This document shows positions 23,474 through 31,417 of a DNA stretch of 38,740 bases, in pieces. Each line of letters opens with the position of its first letter. The stretch's first letter is position 1. Position numbers and translations under genes: made by a program. The notes beneath the pieces were generated by a model. The model worked only from the letters and a program-made list of their open reading frames with translations, was not told the origin of the DNA and made no database searches. Source of the stretch: a virus; the IMG/VR virus record IMGVR_UViG_3300021375_001524, positions 1 through 38,740 of that record; one strand, 5' to 3'.

Positions 23474-23502
23474 ATTATATAATAAAATAAAGCTGTTGTC
23501 AA
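23474..23502 (-). promoter_or_regulatory. perfect sigma70 consensus promoter
   Basis: TTGACA (23502-23497), 17 bases, TATAAT (23479-23474) on the minus strand, reading into the small membrane peptide, cold-shock and basic protein genes. The -35 box overlaps the stop region of the upstream methyltransferase gene. Confidence 0.9.
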
Positions 23503-24083
23503 CTCTTTTTCCATATAATTATATTATGGTATTGCTTTTCGCCTTCAGGAGTAGTTAAACTGTGTATAGTTTCCATACTAACTACTTCCAAATCTTTTTG
23601 AGCATCCCAGCCCCCTTCAACAAACCAATCACCATCGTGCAAAGACATACTGCAAAATAATAATCCTTCATCTGTTAAACTATCTGCAAGGTTCTTAGAT
23701 GCACTTGCATCCACATGACCTTGTGTTAATACTCCTATTGCGGTAATGCAATCATATTGTTTTGATAATGGTGCTGATGTAATATCGTGTATTTGTTTTG
23801 ATCTATAATTCTTTGCTATAAATCTATCAAGCATGCCTTGGTTAACATCATATCCGTCTATCAAATATAATCCTTGATTAATTCCAAAACCCACTTGTCC
23901 ATTACCACATCCTATGTCTGCTACTTCTGTACCATTATTAAAATTAGCAGTAATCCATTCTGATGCTAATGTATGACACTTCCATCCTAGTTCTTCTATT
24001 ACTTGTTCATTGTAGTTGTCCCAATTGTCGTATAACTGACTATTAGTCTTTGCATATACTTCGTCTAACCATTTTTTAGTCAT
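23499..24083 (-). CDS. class I SAM-dependent methyltransferase, 194 aa
   Basis: Motif I EVADIGCGNGQVGFG (53-67), the following IDGYDVNQGML with the acidic SAM-ribose ligand, and the hydrophobic CITAIGVLTQGH region are standard class I methyltransferase features. A compact single domain without extra recognition domain suggests a small-molecule substrate. It is the last gene of the operon with two dioxygenases, an adenylate-forming enzyme and a nitroreductase, overlapping the latter by 8 nt. It would methylate the operon's product or intermediate (inference). Confidence 0.8.
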   Translation of the reverse strand: MTKKWLDEVYAKTNSQLYDNWDNYNEQVIEELGWKCHTLASEWITANFNNGTEVADIGCGNGQVGFGINQGLYLIDGYDVNQGMLDRFIAKNYRSKQIHDITSAPLSKQYDCITAIGVLTQGHVDASASKNLADSLTDEGLLFCSMSLHDGDWFVEGGWDAQKDLEVVSMETIHSLTTPEGEKQYHNIIIWKKS

Positions 24084-24765
24084 AATACTTTACCATTTCA
24101 TTTATATCTTGTCTTATAGTTCTATAATTATTAATTGGCTTACTAGGATCTTCGTATCCCATACTCATGCCACATAAAACTATTTTGTCTTTGTATTCGG
24201 GTAATTCTTCTCGTACAATGTCTGCGTATTCACTTAGTGATCCTTGTGGACATGTTGCTAACCCATTTTCTGTTGCTAATAACATAATGCTTTGTAGAAA
24301 CATTCCATAATCAACATACGAACCCTTGCCTAGTTCTTTATCTATAAAAAATAATAACATTACTGGTGCATCAAAGGCTCTGTAATTCTTTGCATATAAA
24401 TCATCTTTCTCTGCTTGCATTTCTCTAGTTATACCTAATTGAGAATATAACGCTAGTCCACATGCTTTTCTGTTTTCTTTGTATCTGCCAAACCATTTAG
24501 TATCCTTTTCAGACTTTTTGTTTTGTGGGTAATATCCATAATCCATTTTGGGTTTCTTGCCCGATCTAAATGCTTCTTCTAACTTAGTACATAAACTGTT
24601 TTTTGCTTCTCCTGACAATACTGCTATATCCCATGGCTGATGATTATCTCCACTAGGTGATCGCTTTGCTTGTTCTAGTATTTTAACTACAATATGTGGA
24701 TAAACTTGCTTATCTAAAAAAGCTCTAGTTGATCTACGTTTCTTTATTGCATCGCTAACATTCAT
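24076..24765 (-). CDS. nitroreductase-family FMN oxidoreductase, 229 aa
   Basis: The N-terminal AIKKRRSTRAFLDK holds the FMN-phosphate Arg/Ser pattern, SPSGDNHQPWDI (37-48) the flavin-contacting segment, and LCGMSMGYEDPSKPIN the C-terminal family motif. Nitroreductase-fold enzymes reduce nitro or quinone groups or act as flavin dehydrogenases in natural product pathways. Length is typical (about 220). It overlaps the adenylate-forming gene by 4 nt, so in this context an oxidation or reduction step on an activated small molecule is more likely than detoxification. Confidence 0.85.
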   Translation of the reverse strand: MNVSDAIKKRRSTRAFLDKQVYPHIVVKILEQAKRSPSGDNHQPWDIAVLSGEAKNSLCTKLEEAFRSGKKPKMDYGYYPQNKKSEKDTKWFGRYKENRKACGLALYSQLGITREMQAEKDDLYAKNYRAFDAPVMLLFFIDKELGKGSYVDYGMFLQSIMLLATENGLATCPQGSLSEYADIVREELPEYKDKIVLCGMSMGYEDPSKPINNYRTIRQDINEMVKYYD

Positions 24766-26195
24766 ACTTGAGAGTGATCCTTAACATGAACATGGTTCAG
24801 TATCTGATTAGCGGGTCCATTTAATACAATACCCGCTAACTTGCTTTTTTGTAACTTTTGTGGAGTTCTTGTATCGTCTGTTTGCCCAAAGAATAGTTTA
24901 TCAGTAACTTGATATATTTCATGTGGTCTTTTTGATGGTTGCATTTCTTTAAAACTTTTTGCCATATTGTGTATGTCAGCGGTTCCTGTATAAATCAAAT
25001 AATGTAATTCGTCTTTACTACAACTAGCAACATTTTCAATGCCTGGTGTCTGTAATGCTTTTGCTTCAATCATTCCTGTGTAAATCTTAACACCACCTTT
25101 CATAAAGATAACATCATCAAATGCTCTACCTTTGTAAAACCATGCTCCGTCTCTTTCTTCAAACTTATCTCCATCTGTTTGCCAGTCACGGGTTCCATAC
25201 TTATACCATAGTACACCTTCTTCGTCATATTTAAGTTCGCCATTATAAAATGCAGGGTCATAAACAAATCCATAAAACTTTTCTATTGGATCACCTGGTC
25301 TATACTCTGCACGTGAATGACAGTCTGCTTCTGTTGATGCCATCATGTTATGCATACATACAAAGTTAAACTTCTTTTCAATACTACGCACAACTGATTC
25401 TGGTGTATGTCCACCCGAACATTCCCAATACTTAATGCCACTCCAGTTAAAATCATCAGGACAAGCGGCTACTATATTCTTAACTGCAATAGGATATGAA
25501 ATGCAACAATTAGGATTTGCTTTTTGTATTTGTTCTGGAATGTTATCTCCGTAATTTAAAAAGTGTAATCCACCGCCAACATAATACATTCTCAATAAGT
25601 TATACGGATTGTATGTTGCAGTAAATCCATGTGTACAAAGTATATAAGGTCTTTCATCTTGTTCAAACTCTGGTGCAATAGCAAACAAATGCTGAGTTGA
25701 TGCATGTGCTGTGCAACCTAATAATGTTTCTCCGTCTACAATTGCATTTTCGTGATCTTCATAATCCCAAAAGAAAGGATACATTTCAAAGAACTCTTTA
25801 ACTGTAGTTCCACTTGTCATACCTCTGTAAATCTCTAATGGATGCAGTATTGTAGGTGTCAAATCGTCTGTTAGCATGGTGATCTCGTTGCTACGTATAA
25901 TACATATTGCTTTGGACCCTGCAATTAATCCATCTAATTCCATTTTACTTTGTCTGCCGTCGGCTTGTGTTGCACTGCCACCATTCTTAATACTAGCAAG
26001 AATCCACAAGTAATCATCTATTGTAACTTGTTGTTCTGCTATTACAAAAACAACGTGAGGTCCAATACCATGTTCTTTTAGTCTTTCAATCTTAGCATCA
26101 AGGTTAGCGTGTAGTTCACCCCAAGTAATTTGTTCTGTTGATGAACTTAGAAATATTTGATCATCACTAAGTGGTGCTTGTTTTTGTTTTAACAT
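24762..26195 (-). CDS. adenylate-forming (ANL superfamily) ligase-like enzyme, 477 aa
   Basis: Core motifs of AMP-forming ligases are present in order: a diverged A3 phosphate loop RGMTSGTTVKEF (124-135), A5 MMASTEA (284-290), A7 QTDGD (339-343), A8 GRAFDDVIFMKGGVK (356-370), and a C-terminal RTPQKLQKSKL (443-453) containing the likely catalytic Lys of A10. The enzyme would activate a carboxylate as acyl-AMP and pass it to CoA, an amine or a carrier. No carrier-protein domain is fused. The glycine loop lacks the usual PKG end. It lies 5 nt after a dioxygenase gene and overlaps the nitroreductase gene, within a coupled late operon. Confidence 0.82.
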   Translation of the reverse strand: MLKQKQAPLSDDQIFLSSSTEQITWGELHANLDAKIERLKEHGIGPHVVFVIAEQQVTIDDYLWILASIKNGGSATQADGRQSKMELDGLIAGSKAICIIRSNEITMLTDDLTPTILHPLEIYRGMTSGTTVKEFFEMYPFFWDYEDHENAIVDGETLLGCTAHASTQHLFAIAPEFEQDERPYILCTHGFTATYNPYNLLRMYYVGGGLHFLNYGDNIPEQIQKANPNCCISYPIAVKNIVAACPDDFNWSGIKYWECSGGHTPESVVRSIEKKFNFVCMHNMMASTEADCHSRAEYRPGDPIEKFYGFVYDPAFYNGELKYDEEGVLWYKYGTRDWQTDGDKFEERDGAWFYKGRAFDDVIFMKGGVKIYTGMIEAKALQTPGIENVASCSKDELHYLIYTGTADIHNMAKSFKEMQPSKRPHEIYQVTDKLFFGQTDDTRTPQKLQKSKLAGIVLNGPANQILNHVHVKDHSQV

Positions 26196-26200
26196 ATTGT

Positions 26201-27121
26201 TTAGCCTTTGTTTGCTCGTTGTCTTGAAACGTATTTTTTATCTTCTATTCTTGGATCATATGCACTGTCTGGACCCAGTATGTTTGAATAATCAAACGCT
26301 GGTCGCCATATTACTCTTTCTATGCTTTGAACCCAGGACCGTCTATGTAGTGTATAATATTGGTCACAAATTAAAAAGTCGCCTTCTCTTAGAACAAAAT
26401 CTGTTATGTTTTTTCCTCTGACTAACGCTTTCCAAAATTTATCTTGTATCTCATCTACATTAATTGGATTTCCTTTGTACCATGCTTTGGTAATAAATGC
26501 TGGTTGCCATAATATAAATTCTTCACCAGTATATGGATGTATGTTAACTACATTTTGCCGTTCATCATCATAATGAAATATTGGAGTTTTATATGCTTCT
26601 TGAACCCCGTCAATTGCTTTCATACTTTGGTCACGTTTCATTTCTTCAACGGTTCCATATATTCCTTTTTCTTGGCCATTTAGTTGTGTTTCTACATTGC
26701 GCCAATATTCTTTTTCTTCTTCTGAGAATTCCTGAAATGCTTTATGAGTGTTTAATAAACTTAGTACTGTATCTGGACAAGAACCTACGCAATATAATCC
26801 TGTTAATAGTTCTTTAAACTCACCAAAATGACACATTCCACCATCGCCGTGATATACTAAATCAGTTGGACCAAACATACCGTGTGGTGACTTTCCTACT
26901 GGTTGTGTTGTGATAATAGAAAGGTCTGGGTTATCTGTAGGATTAAATTCCATATGTCCCATTGAAGGATTAGAATCATTTGTATCGCCGATACGTCTAC
27001 AGAATTCAATAAGCTCGTCTTGTGTTAGATATTGTTCGTGAAACATTACATGTCCATTATCTAACAACACGTCAACTGCTTCACGTAATTCTTTGTCTGT
27101 GTATTCTGTTATCTTTTTCAT
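26201..27121 (-). CDS. Fe(II)/2-oxoglutarate dioxygenase, TauD/TfdA-like, 306 aa
   Basis: The iron triad is readable: VYHGDGG gives H91-x-D93, and YYTLHRRS near the C-terminus supplies the distal His (H259) and the 2-oxoglutarate-binding Arg residues. Family-typical flanks include SCPDTVLSLLNT and GEEFILWQPAF. TauD-like enzymes hydroxylate, demethylate or desaturate small substrates such as taurine, betaines and amino acids. It is a paralogue of the next gene upstream (overlap 4 nt). The C-terminal tail (about 285-306) is basic and extra. Substrate is unknown. Confidence 0.82.
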   Translation of the reverse strand: MKKITEYTDKELREAVDVLLDNGHVMFHEQYLTQDELIEFCRRIGDTNDSNPSMGHMEFNPTDNPDLSIITTQPVGKSPHGMFGPTDLVYHGDGGMCHFGEFKELLTGLYCVGSCPDTVLSLLNTHKAFQEFSEEEKEYWRNVETQLNGQEKGIYGTVEEMKRDQSMKAIDGVQEAYKTPIFHYDDERQNVVNIHPYTGEEFILWQPAFITKAWYKGNPINVDEIQDKFWKALVRGKNITDFVLREGDFLICDQYYTLHRRSWVQSIERVIWRPAFDYSNILGPDSAYDPRIEDKKYVSRQRANKG

Positions 27122-27993
27122 TGATCTAGTGTACCTTTATAGTCTATAGCAACACGCCAAAGTTCTCTATTCTTATTCATTATTGGCGAACGTCTGTGTA
27201 GTGTATAAAACTGATCCATAATTAATATATCCCCTGGTCTAAACACAATATCTTTGATGTACTTAGTTCTATTAATAACTTTATCAAACTTTTCTTGTAG
27301 CTCATCTAAATCATTTATAAGTTTACCATCATGCCAGGCTTTAGTAATTAAAGGTGGTTGCCAATATAAAAACTCTTGGCCTCCAATTGGGTGAACATTA
27401 ACTACAGGCATACGCTCTTCACCTGTATGTTCTGCTACTTCTTTATATTCTTTTCTGTATCCATCATCAATAGGAATAACTCTATCTTCATCTGTCATTG
27501 CTTCTTTGCTTTTATGATAATACTTACCTAATATACTTCCGCCGTTATTGTTTAATTGTACTTCAACTTTACGCCACCATGCTTTTTCTTCTGGTGGTAA
27601 GTCTAAAAAAGCATCACGATTATTGCTCACTGACAAAACTGTATCAGGGCAGTAATCTTTACAGTATAAACATATTAACCATTCTTTGTGTCCCCATTTG
27701 CCATCAACTACATGATGTACAGTTCCATTTGAGTGCCATTCTAAATCGTTGTGTCCTAATAACATTCTAGGATCTGGTGATACTATTGATATATCTGGAT
27801 TGTCTTTGGGATTAAATTGCATATACCCCAACATATCATCATCTGTGCTACCGAATCTTCTGCAATAGTCAACTAACTCTGGCATAGTAAAGTCTTGATC
27901 TGCATGCAGTGTGAATCCTTCGCTTAAAATACGTCTAGCTTCTTCCATCATTCTTCTATCAGAGAAGTCTTTTATTTGTATTTCGTTGTTCAT
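27118..27993 (-). CDS. TauD/TfdA-like dioxygenase with altered iron triad (HxN), 291 aa
   Basis: It is clearly homologous to the neighbouring dioxygenase (shared YCRRFG, YMQFNPKDNPD, CPDTVLS, FYTLHRRSP), but the first metal motif reads EWHSNGT, giving H87-x-N89 instead of H-x-D/E. The distal H266 and following Arg residues are kept. Loss of the carboxylate ligand is seen in Fe/2OG halogenases (where it is Ala/Gly) and in some inactive or altered enzymes, so chemistry here may differ. It is the first gene after the late motif at 28019-28026, with an AAAGGAA site. Confidence 0.8.
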   Translation of the reverse strand: MNNEIQIKDFSDRRMMEEARRILSEGFTLHADQDFTMPELVDYCRRFGSTDDDMLGYMQFNPKDNPDISIVSPDPRMLLGHNDLEWHSNGTVHHVVDGKWGHKEWLICLYCKDYCPDTVLSVSNNRDAFLDLPPEEKAWWRKVEVQLNNNGGSILGKYYHKSKEAMTDEDRVIPIDDGYRKEYKEVAEHTGEERMPVVNVHPIGGQEFLYWQPPLITKAWHDGKLINDLDELQEKFDKVINRTKYIKDIVFRPGDILIMDQFYTLHRRSPIMNKNRELWRVAIDYKGTLDQ

Positions 27994-28017
27994 AATATTA
28001 AGTTCCTTTAATTAAAA

Positions 28018-28887
28018 CTATTTATAATCTCTCCACTTATCGTGTCGTTTGTTGTGTGCTTGTATAGTTCTATCAATGATAATTGCTAATGCAACGATAC
28101 TTAAACCACTTATAACTCCTAGTCCTAAGTATCCATTGCCTATTGAATTCATTACTTGTGAACCTAGTCCACGTACACCAATCATACTTGCAATTACAAC
28201 CATTGCTAATGCCATCATTACTGTTTGGTTTACACCTCCTAGTATAACATTACGTGCCAATGGTATCTCTATAAATGCTAAAATATGTTTTGGCTTTAAT
28301 CCCATTGATTGTGCTGTTTCAACTAAATTATAGTCTACATCACGTAAGCCAAGGTTTGTAAATCTAATCACAGGTGGAATAGCAAATACAACTATTGCTA
28401 TTAATCCTGGAACTTTGCCTAACCCAAATAACATTACTACTGGAATTAGATATACAAAACTTGGAATAGTTTGCATCAGATCTAATATAGGCGTTATGAT
28501 TCGTTGTGCTGTATTATTCTTTGCCATTAATACTCCTGTAGGAATACCAATTGTTATACAAACAAATGTGGAAACAAATACAATTGACAATGTTTGCATT
28601 GTGTCGTCCCACATTCCGACTAAACCAATTAATACAAAACTAATTAGAAAACCTAAAATAAGTTTCCAGTTGGCTGTTGCTTTCCAAATTATAAAACCAA
28701 ATACAATTAGGAAAACATACCAAGGTGTTGCTAATAATAACTTCTCAAGGTTAATTAATAACCATTGTAATGGAGAGAGCAAGTCTGTAAACCACTCTCC
28801 CCAATTTGCCGCAAATTCTCTAAACGTTGCATCGATTGATTTTTTGAAACTAGTTATAGTTCCTTTATCCAACGATGGAAAGTTCAT
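28018..28887 (-). CDS. ProW-like glycine betaine/proline ABC transporter permease
   Basis: This 289-residue polytopic protein has the binding-protein-dependent permease core. The EAA-type loop appears as NLVETAQSMGLKPKHILAFIEIPLARNVILGGVNQ, and IGIPTGVLMAKN and GLGSQVMNSIGNG are typical of ProW/OpuAB. It forms the membrane channel for osmolyte uptake driven by an ATPase (ProV), which is not found in the window. The gene starts 1 nt after proX, so the pair is coupled. The N-terminal region before the first span matches ProW in having an extra amphipathic segment. Confidence 0.88.
   Translation of the reverse strand: MNFPSLDKGTITSFKKSIDATFREFAANWGEWFTDLLSPLQWLLINLEKLLLATPWYVFLIVFGFIIWKATANWKLILGFLISFVLIGLVGMWDDTMQTLSIVFVSTFVCITIGIPTGVLMAKNNTAQRIITPILDLMQTIPSFVYLIPVVMLFGLGKVPGLIAIVVFAIPPVIRFTNLGLRDVDYNLVETAQSMGLKPKHILAFIEIPLARNVILGGVNQTVMMALAMVVIASMIGVRGLGSQVMNSIGNGYLGLGVISGLSIVALAIIIDRTIQAHNKRHDKWRDYK
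28019..28026 (-). promoter_or_regulatory. T4-like late promoter TATAAATA for the dioxygenase operon
   Basis: TATAAATA on the minus strand (28026-28019) overlaps the ProW stop codon. The predicted start near 28013 gives a 20-nt leader with AAAGGAA before the ATG at 27993. Exact T4 consensus and ideal placement. Confidence 0.65.
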
Positions 28888-28888
28888 A

Positions 28889-29875
28889 TTACTGTAACGA
28901 CTCTGTAATATTGCTAGCCGCGTCTGTTGTTACCCATGTTGTCCAAATTTCTGGATGTCGCTTTAGAAACTCAACTGCCATATCTTCTGCGGTTGCTTGA
29001 TTATCATCTGCCCAAACTAACATAGAAGTAATTACATCTCCAGTTAGTCCGCGAGCTGTTAAATAATCTGCTACTGCACTATTAATGTTTGGTGTTACAA
29101 TAGTTCCTGTTGCTGCACTCGGCCAGTTCATTGGTCTTGCATCTGTACAATCTAATTGTGCAATACAATCGCTCCAATGTGTTGAATCAAATTCAATATC
29201 AGAATCAAGTTTAACCATTCCTAAACGACCTACTAATACTGTAGGTGCCCAATAATATCCAAACACGCCTGCTTGTTTTAGTACTTGTCCTTCCCAATAT
29301 GCATTCAAGCCTGTGCCTGAACCTGGGTCAATAATCTTCCAACCTTTTGCTTCCATGTCAAATGCACGGAATAAGTTTTCGTTGTGTTTCTTACAACTCC
29401 AACCTTCTGGGCAAATTACAATTCCACCTTTGCTTGAATCTTCTGGGTGTGGGAACAAGTCTGGTCTTGCTAATACTTGTTCAATTGTTGTAAGTCCATG
29501 TTGCTCTACAATATAGTCTGGAACATACCAACCTTCACCTGCTCCTACTACAACTTCATCTCTTAATTGAACAAGAGAGTCGCTTGTATCAGAATTGATA
29601 TTAGCAGTTGCTTCGTCACCTAACAATGATGTCCATGCTTCTCCAAAGATATTTGGTGAGCCTGTAGCCATCATAGATGCAATTGTGGCGTCTATGCCGC
29701 CTGGTACTAATTCTGTGTCGTGTCCATATCCATGTTTTAGAATATAAGCATCAATGTTAGCAATCATTGATCCAGATTGCCAATTTAACTCAGCAATTTT
29801 AATGTCATCTGCCTTAACAACAGTTGCTGACATGATCATAATCATCATGCTTATGAGTGATGTTAAATATTTCAT
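28889..29875 (-). CDS. ProX-like glycine betaine/choline-type substrate-binding protein
   Basis: A signal peptide (1-22, ending VVKA) precedes IKIAELNWQSGSMIANIDAYIL, the OpuAC/ProX opening. Tyr/Trp-rich segments follow (GEAWTSLL, GWYVPDYIVE, FGYYWAPTVLVG, MNWPSA) of the type that cage quaternary ammonium ligands. The 328-residue length fits a periplasmic binding protein. It captures an osmolyte such as glycine betaine for the ProW permease; the exact ligand is unknown. It is first behind a perfect consensus promoter, so it is likely expressed early. Confidence 0.88.
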   Translation of the reverse strand: MKYLTSLISMMIMIMSATVVKADDIKIAELNWQSGSMIANIDAYILKHGYGHDTELVPGGIDATIASMMATGSPNIFGEAWTSLLGDEATANINSDTSDSLVQLRDEVVVGAGEGWYVPDYIVEQHGLTTIEQVLARPDLFPHPEDSSKGGIVICPEGWSCKKHNENLFRAFDMEAKGWKIIDPGSGTGLNAYWEGQVLKQAGVFGYYWAPTVLVGRLGMVKLDSDIEFDSTHWSDCIAQLDCTDARPMNWPSAATGTIVTPNINSAVADYLTARGLTGDVITSMLVWADDNQATAEDMAVEFLKRHPEIWTTWVTTDAASNITESLQ

Positions 29876-29919
29876 AATATTTCCTTATAGTAAAATTAAG
29901 CGTATTGCTTAATGTCTTA

Positions 29920-29948
29920 ATTATACGTTGTAATTCAACGTTTGTCAA
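29920..29948 (-). promoter_or_regulatory. perfect sigma70 consensus promoter for proX-proW
   Basis: TTGACA (29948-29943), 17 bases, TATAAT (29925-29920) on the minus strand. The ATG of the ProX gene is at 29875, leaving a leader of about 35-40 nt with AAGGAAA. The promoter overlaps the end of the 42-aa gene upstream. Confidence 0.9.
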
Positions 29949-30063
29949 GTTTGTTTTCCATTATTCCAGAGAATAATGTAAAGAGAAGAAAGGATACTAT
30001 TATAAGAATAAATATCCCCATTACTTGCATATCTGATAGTGGTGTATTTAATAATTCAATCAT
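29935..30063 (-). CDS. small single-span membrane peptide, 42 aa
   Basis: Translation from ATG at 30063 gives a short polar head (MIELLNTPLSDMQ), one hydrophobic span (VMGIFILIIVSFLLFTLFSG) and a charged tail (MENKLDKR). It starts 3 nt after the stop of the 99-aa membrane protein. The ribosome site is weak, so coupling is likely. The 3' end overlaps the ProX promoter. It may be an accessory subunit of the neighbouring membrane proteins. Confidence 0.55.
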   Translation of the reverse strand: MIELLNTPLSDMQVMGIFILIIVSFLLFTLFSGIMENKLDKR

Positions 30064-30066
30064 ATA

Positions 30067-30366
30067 TTAACTTGAAAAGTCCATTCGCCAAGGATACATT
30101 GTTTGTCCTAGTGGTTGTAAGAAGTATTCTTCAAACAATATAAGAACAACAATAGCAAACACAACCTTAACCCACTTGGGCCAAGTTGCTTGCCAACGAT
30201 GAAATGGTCTTAGTATAAACATAAAGAATTTACCTAATACATTTACAAATCTATCTTTTAAATTAAATGGTGGTGCTAAACAAATGACTGTCGCAATAAG
30301 TAACCACCAAAGCCAAGTTTCTTCACCATTTGGAAATATAAGAGGAACAGATAACCCTGCTACCAT
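30067..30366 (-). CDS. small membrane protein, 99 aa
   Basis: Two or three hydrophobic segments (WLWWLLIATVICLAPPF; FFMFILRPF; VVFAIVVLILFEEYFL) alternate with basic loops. No family is recognised. The ATG at 30366 has AGGA six bases upstream. The frame stays open to 30420, and a second GGAG (30413-30410) sits before an ATT codon at 30402, so a 12-residue longer product with an unusual start is possible. It follows the late motif at 30422-30429. Confidence 0.6.
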   Translation of the reverse strand: MVAGLSVPLIFPNGEETWLWWLLIATVICLAPPFNLKDRFVNVLGKFFMFILRPFHRWQATWPKWVKVVFAIVVLILFEEYFLQPLGQTMYPWRMDFSS

Positions 30367-30404
30367 ATATAATCCTATATATTTTTTGAAATGATCTAAA
30401 ATAA

Positions 30405-30761
30405 TTATTCTCCGATGCTTTTATTTATATCTTTTCGTACAGTATCTGCGCCAGTTGACGTTTTATCTGTGGTTCCGACATGTTCTGGGTCACTGCATGC
30501 TCCAACACATGTTCTGAGTGGAGTGTTTGTGTTCCATGTTTCTTCTATTCTCTGAAACTCTTTGCTTTTGTTAATTTCATCAAGTGTTTTACCAGACTTT
30601 AAATGGATATTTTTAATATCATCACCTAGTAGTTCTTTTAGTTCGTCAAATGCAAATTCTATTCCAAAAAAACAACAAGGTATTACATATCCATCATACC
30701 TAACGCCCATTGCATTCCCTGAGCTATCTTTGATTATATTTTTACATTTAGGATAAATCAT
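30405..30761 (-). CDS. stand-alone SPASM-like Fe-S domain (split radical SAM partner), 118 aa
   Basis: The N-terminus MIYPKCKNIIKDSSGNAMGV, the following YVIPCCFFG and the later LRTCVGACSD reproduce the SPASM arrangement that follows the core in the radical SAM protein at 9.8-10.9 kb (CKVAG ... GLVMPCCW ... CAQKCG). Here it is a separate frame that starts inside the end of the radical SAM core gene (14-nt overlap). It may act in trans with that core, be joined by a +1 frameshift, or reflect a mutated single gene. Confidence 0.65.
   Translation of the reverse strand: MIYPKCKNIIKDSSGNAMGVRYDGYVIPCCFFGIEFAFDELKELLGDDIKNIHLKSGKTLDEINKSKEFQRIEETWNTNTPLRTCVGACSDPEHVGTTDKTSTGADTVRKDINKSIGE
30422..30429 (-). 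promoter_or_regulatory. T4-like late promoter motif TATAAATA
   Basis: TATAAATA on the minus strand (30429-30422), inside the 3' end of the SPASM-domain gene, 56 nt before the ATG of the 99-aa membrane protein. Exact octamer, but AT-rich context makes chance possible. Confidence 0.5.
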
Positions 30762-31416
30762 TTAATACCTGTTTCCATGTTTTGCTATGTAATATCATTT
30801 CTTTTGGAGTTCTATCATCGCCTAGTATCACATTAAAATTGTCCAAGTTTAATTCCGTAGCAAATCGTTGTGCCTGTGCAACTTGATGATAATTATGCTC
30901 AAATACCAAGTATCTCCAAGTTATTTTTCCATTAAAATGTTCTCTTAGTGTACGAATTCCTAGCAATATACTTTCCCATTTTGCATTTACTCTATATATG
31001 TGATTAGTATCTTTTAGTCCATCTACTGCAAACTCTACCATGTCTGTATTTTGCAGATAGGTTGCAAATTGTTCCCACCATTGTGCATTGCGTCCACTTC
31101 CATTTGTACTGAAATGTAACTGTGGTCTTTGTTTGAGAGTAAGTAAGTATTCTAATTGTTCAAATAATGTTCCACTGTAAATTGGATCACTTAGTGCCAT
31201 ATTATAAGTTAAACCTTGTAGATTGTTTTCTGGCCTAACTAATAGTTTAAAATTTTCTATATCCAGATCAGTTATGGCAAATTGACCTCTGGTTTGAGTT
31301 CTATTACAACCTGGGCATAACAAATTACATCTTGTACTAGCTTCTAGATTAACTCGCCTTCGCCAATTACCCCACGAATCTACGTGAGAAAAGTTTGTGT
31401 TAAGTCCTTCGTACAC
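30748..31416 (-). CDS. radical SAM core protein lacking an attached SPASM domain
   Basis: NLEASTRCNLLCPGCNRTQ carries the CxxxCxxC cluster motif. LQGLTYNMALSDP, LHFSTNGSGRNAQWW and VEFAVDGLKDTNHIYRV parallel the core of the 9.8-kb radical SAM/SPASM protein. The protein stops just before the auxiliary-cluster domain, which continues in the overlapping frame. No ATG is available: I choose GTG at 31416, just after the previous stop; TTG at 31452 is an alternative adding 12 residues. The pair likely modifies a peptide or other substrate encoded nearby or in the host. Confidence 0.75.
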   Translation of the reverse strand: MYEGLNTNFSHVDSWGNWRRRVNLEASTRCNLLCPGCNRTQTRGQFAITDLDIENFKLLVRPENNLQGLTYNMALSDPIYSGTLFEQLEYLLTLKQRPQLHFSTNGSGRNAQWWEQFATYLQNTDMVEFAVDGLKDTNHIYRVNAKWESILLGIRTLREHFNGKITWRYLVFEHNYHQVAQAQRFATELNLDNFNVILGDDRTPKEMILHSKTWKQVLNDLS

Positions 31417-31417
31417 G

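Noticed and set aside
30008-30015. AATAAATA on the plus strand
   Set aside because: No plus-strand gene follows; it lies inside the 42-aa minus-strand gene.
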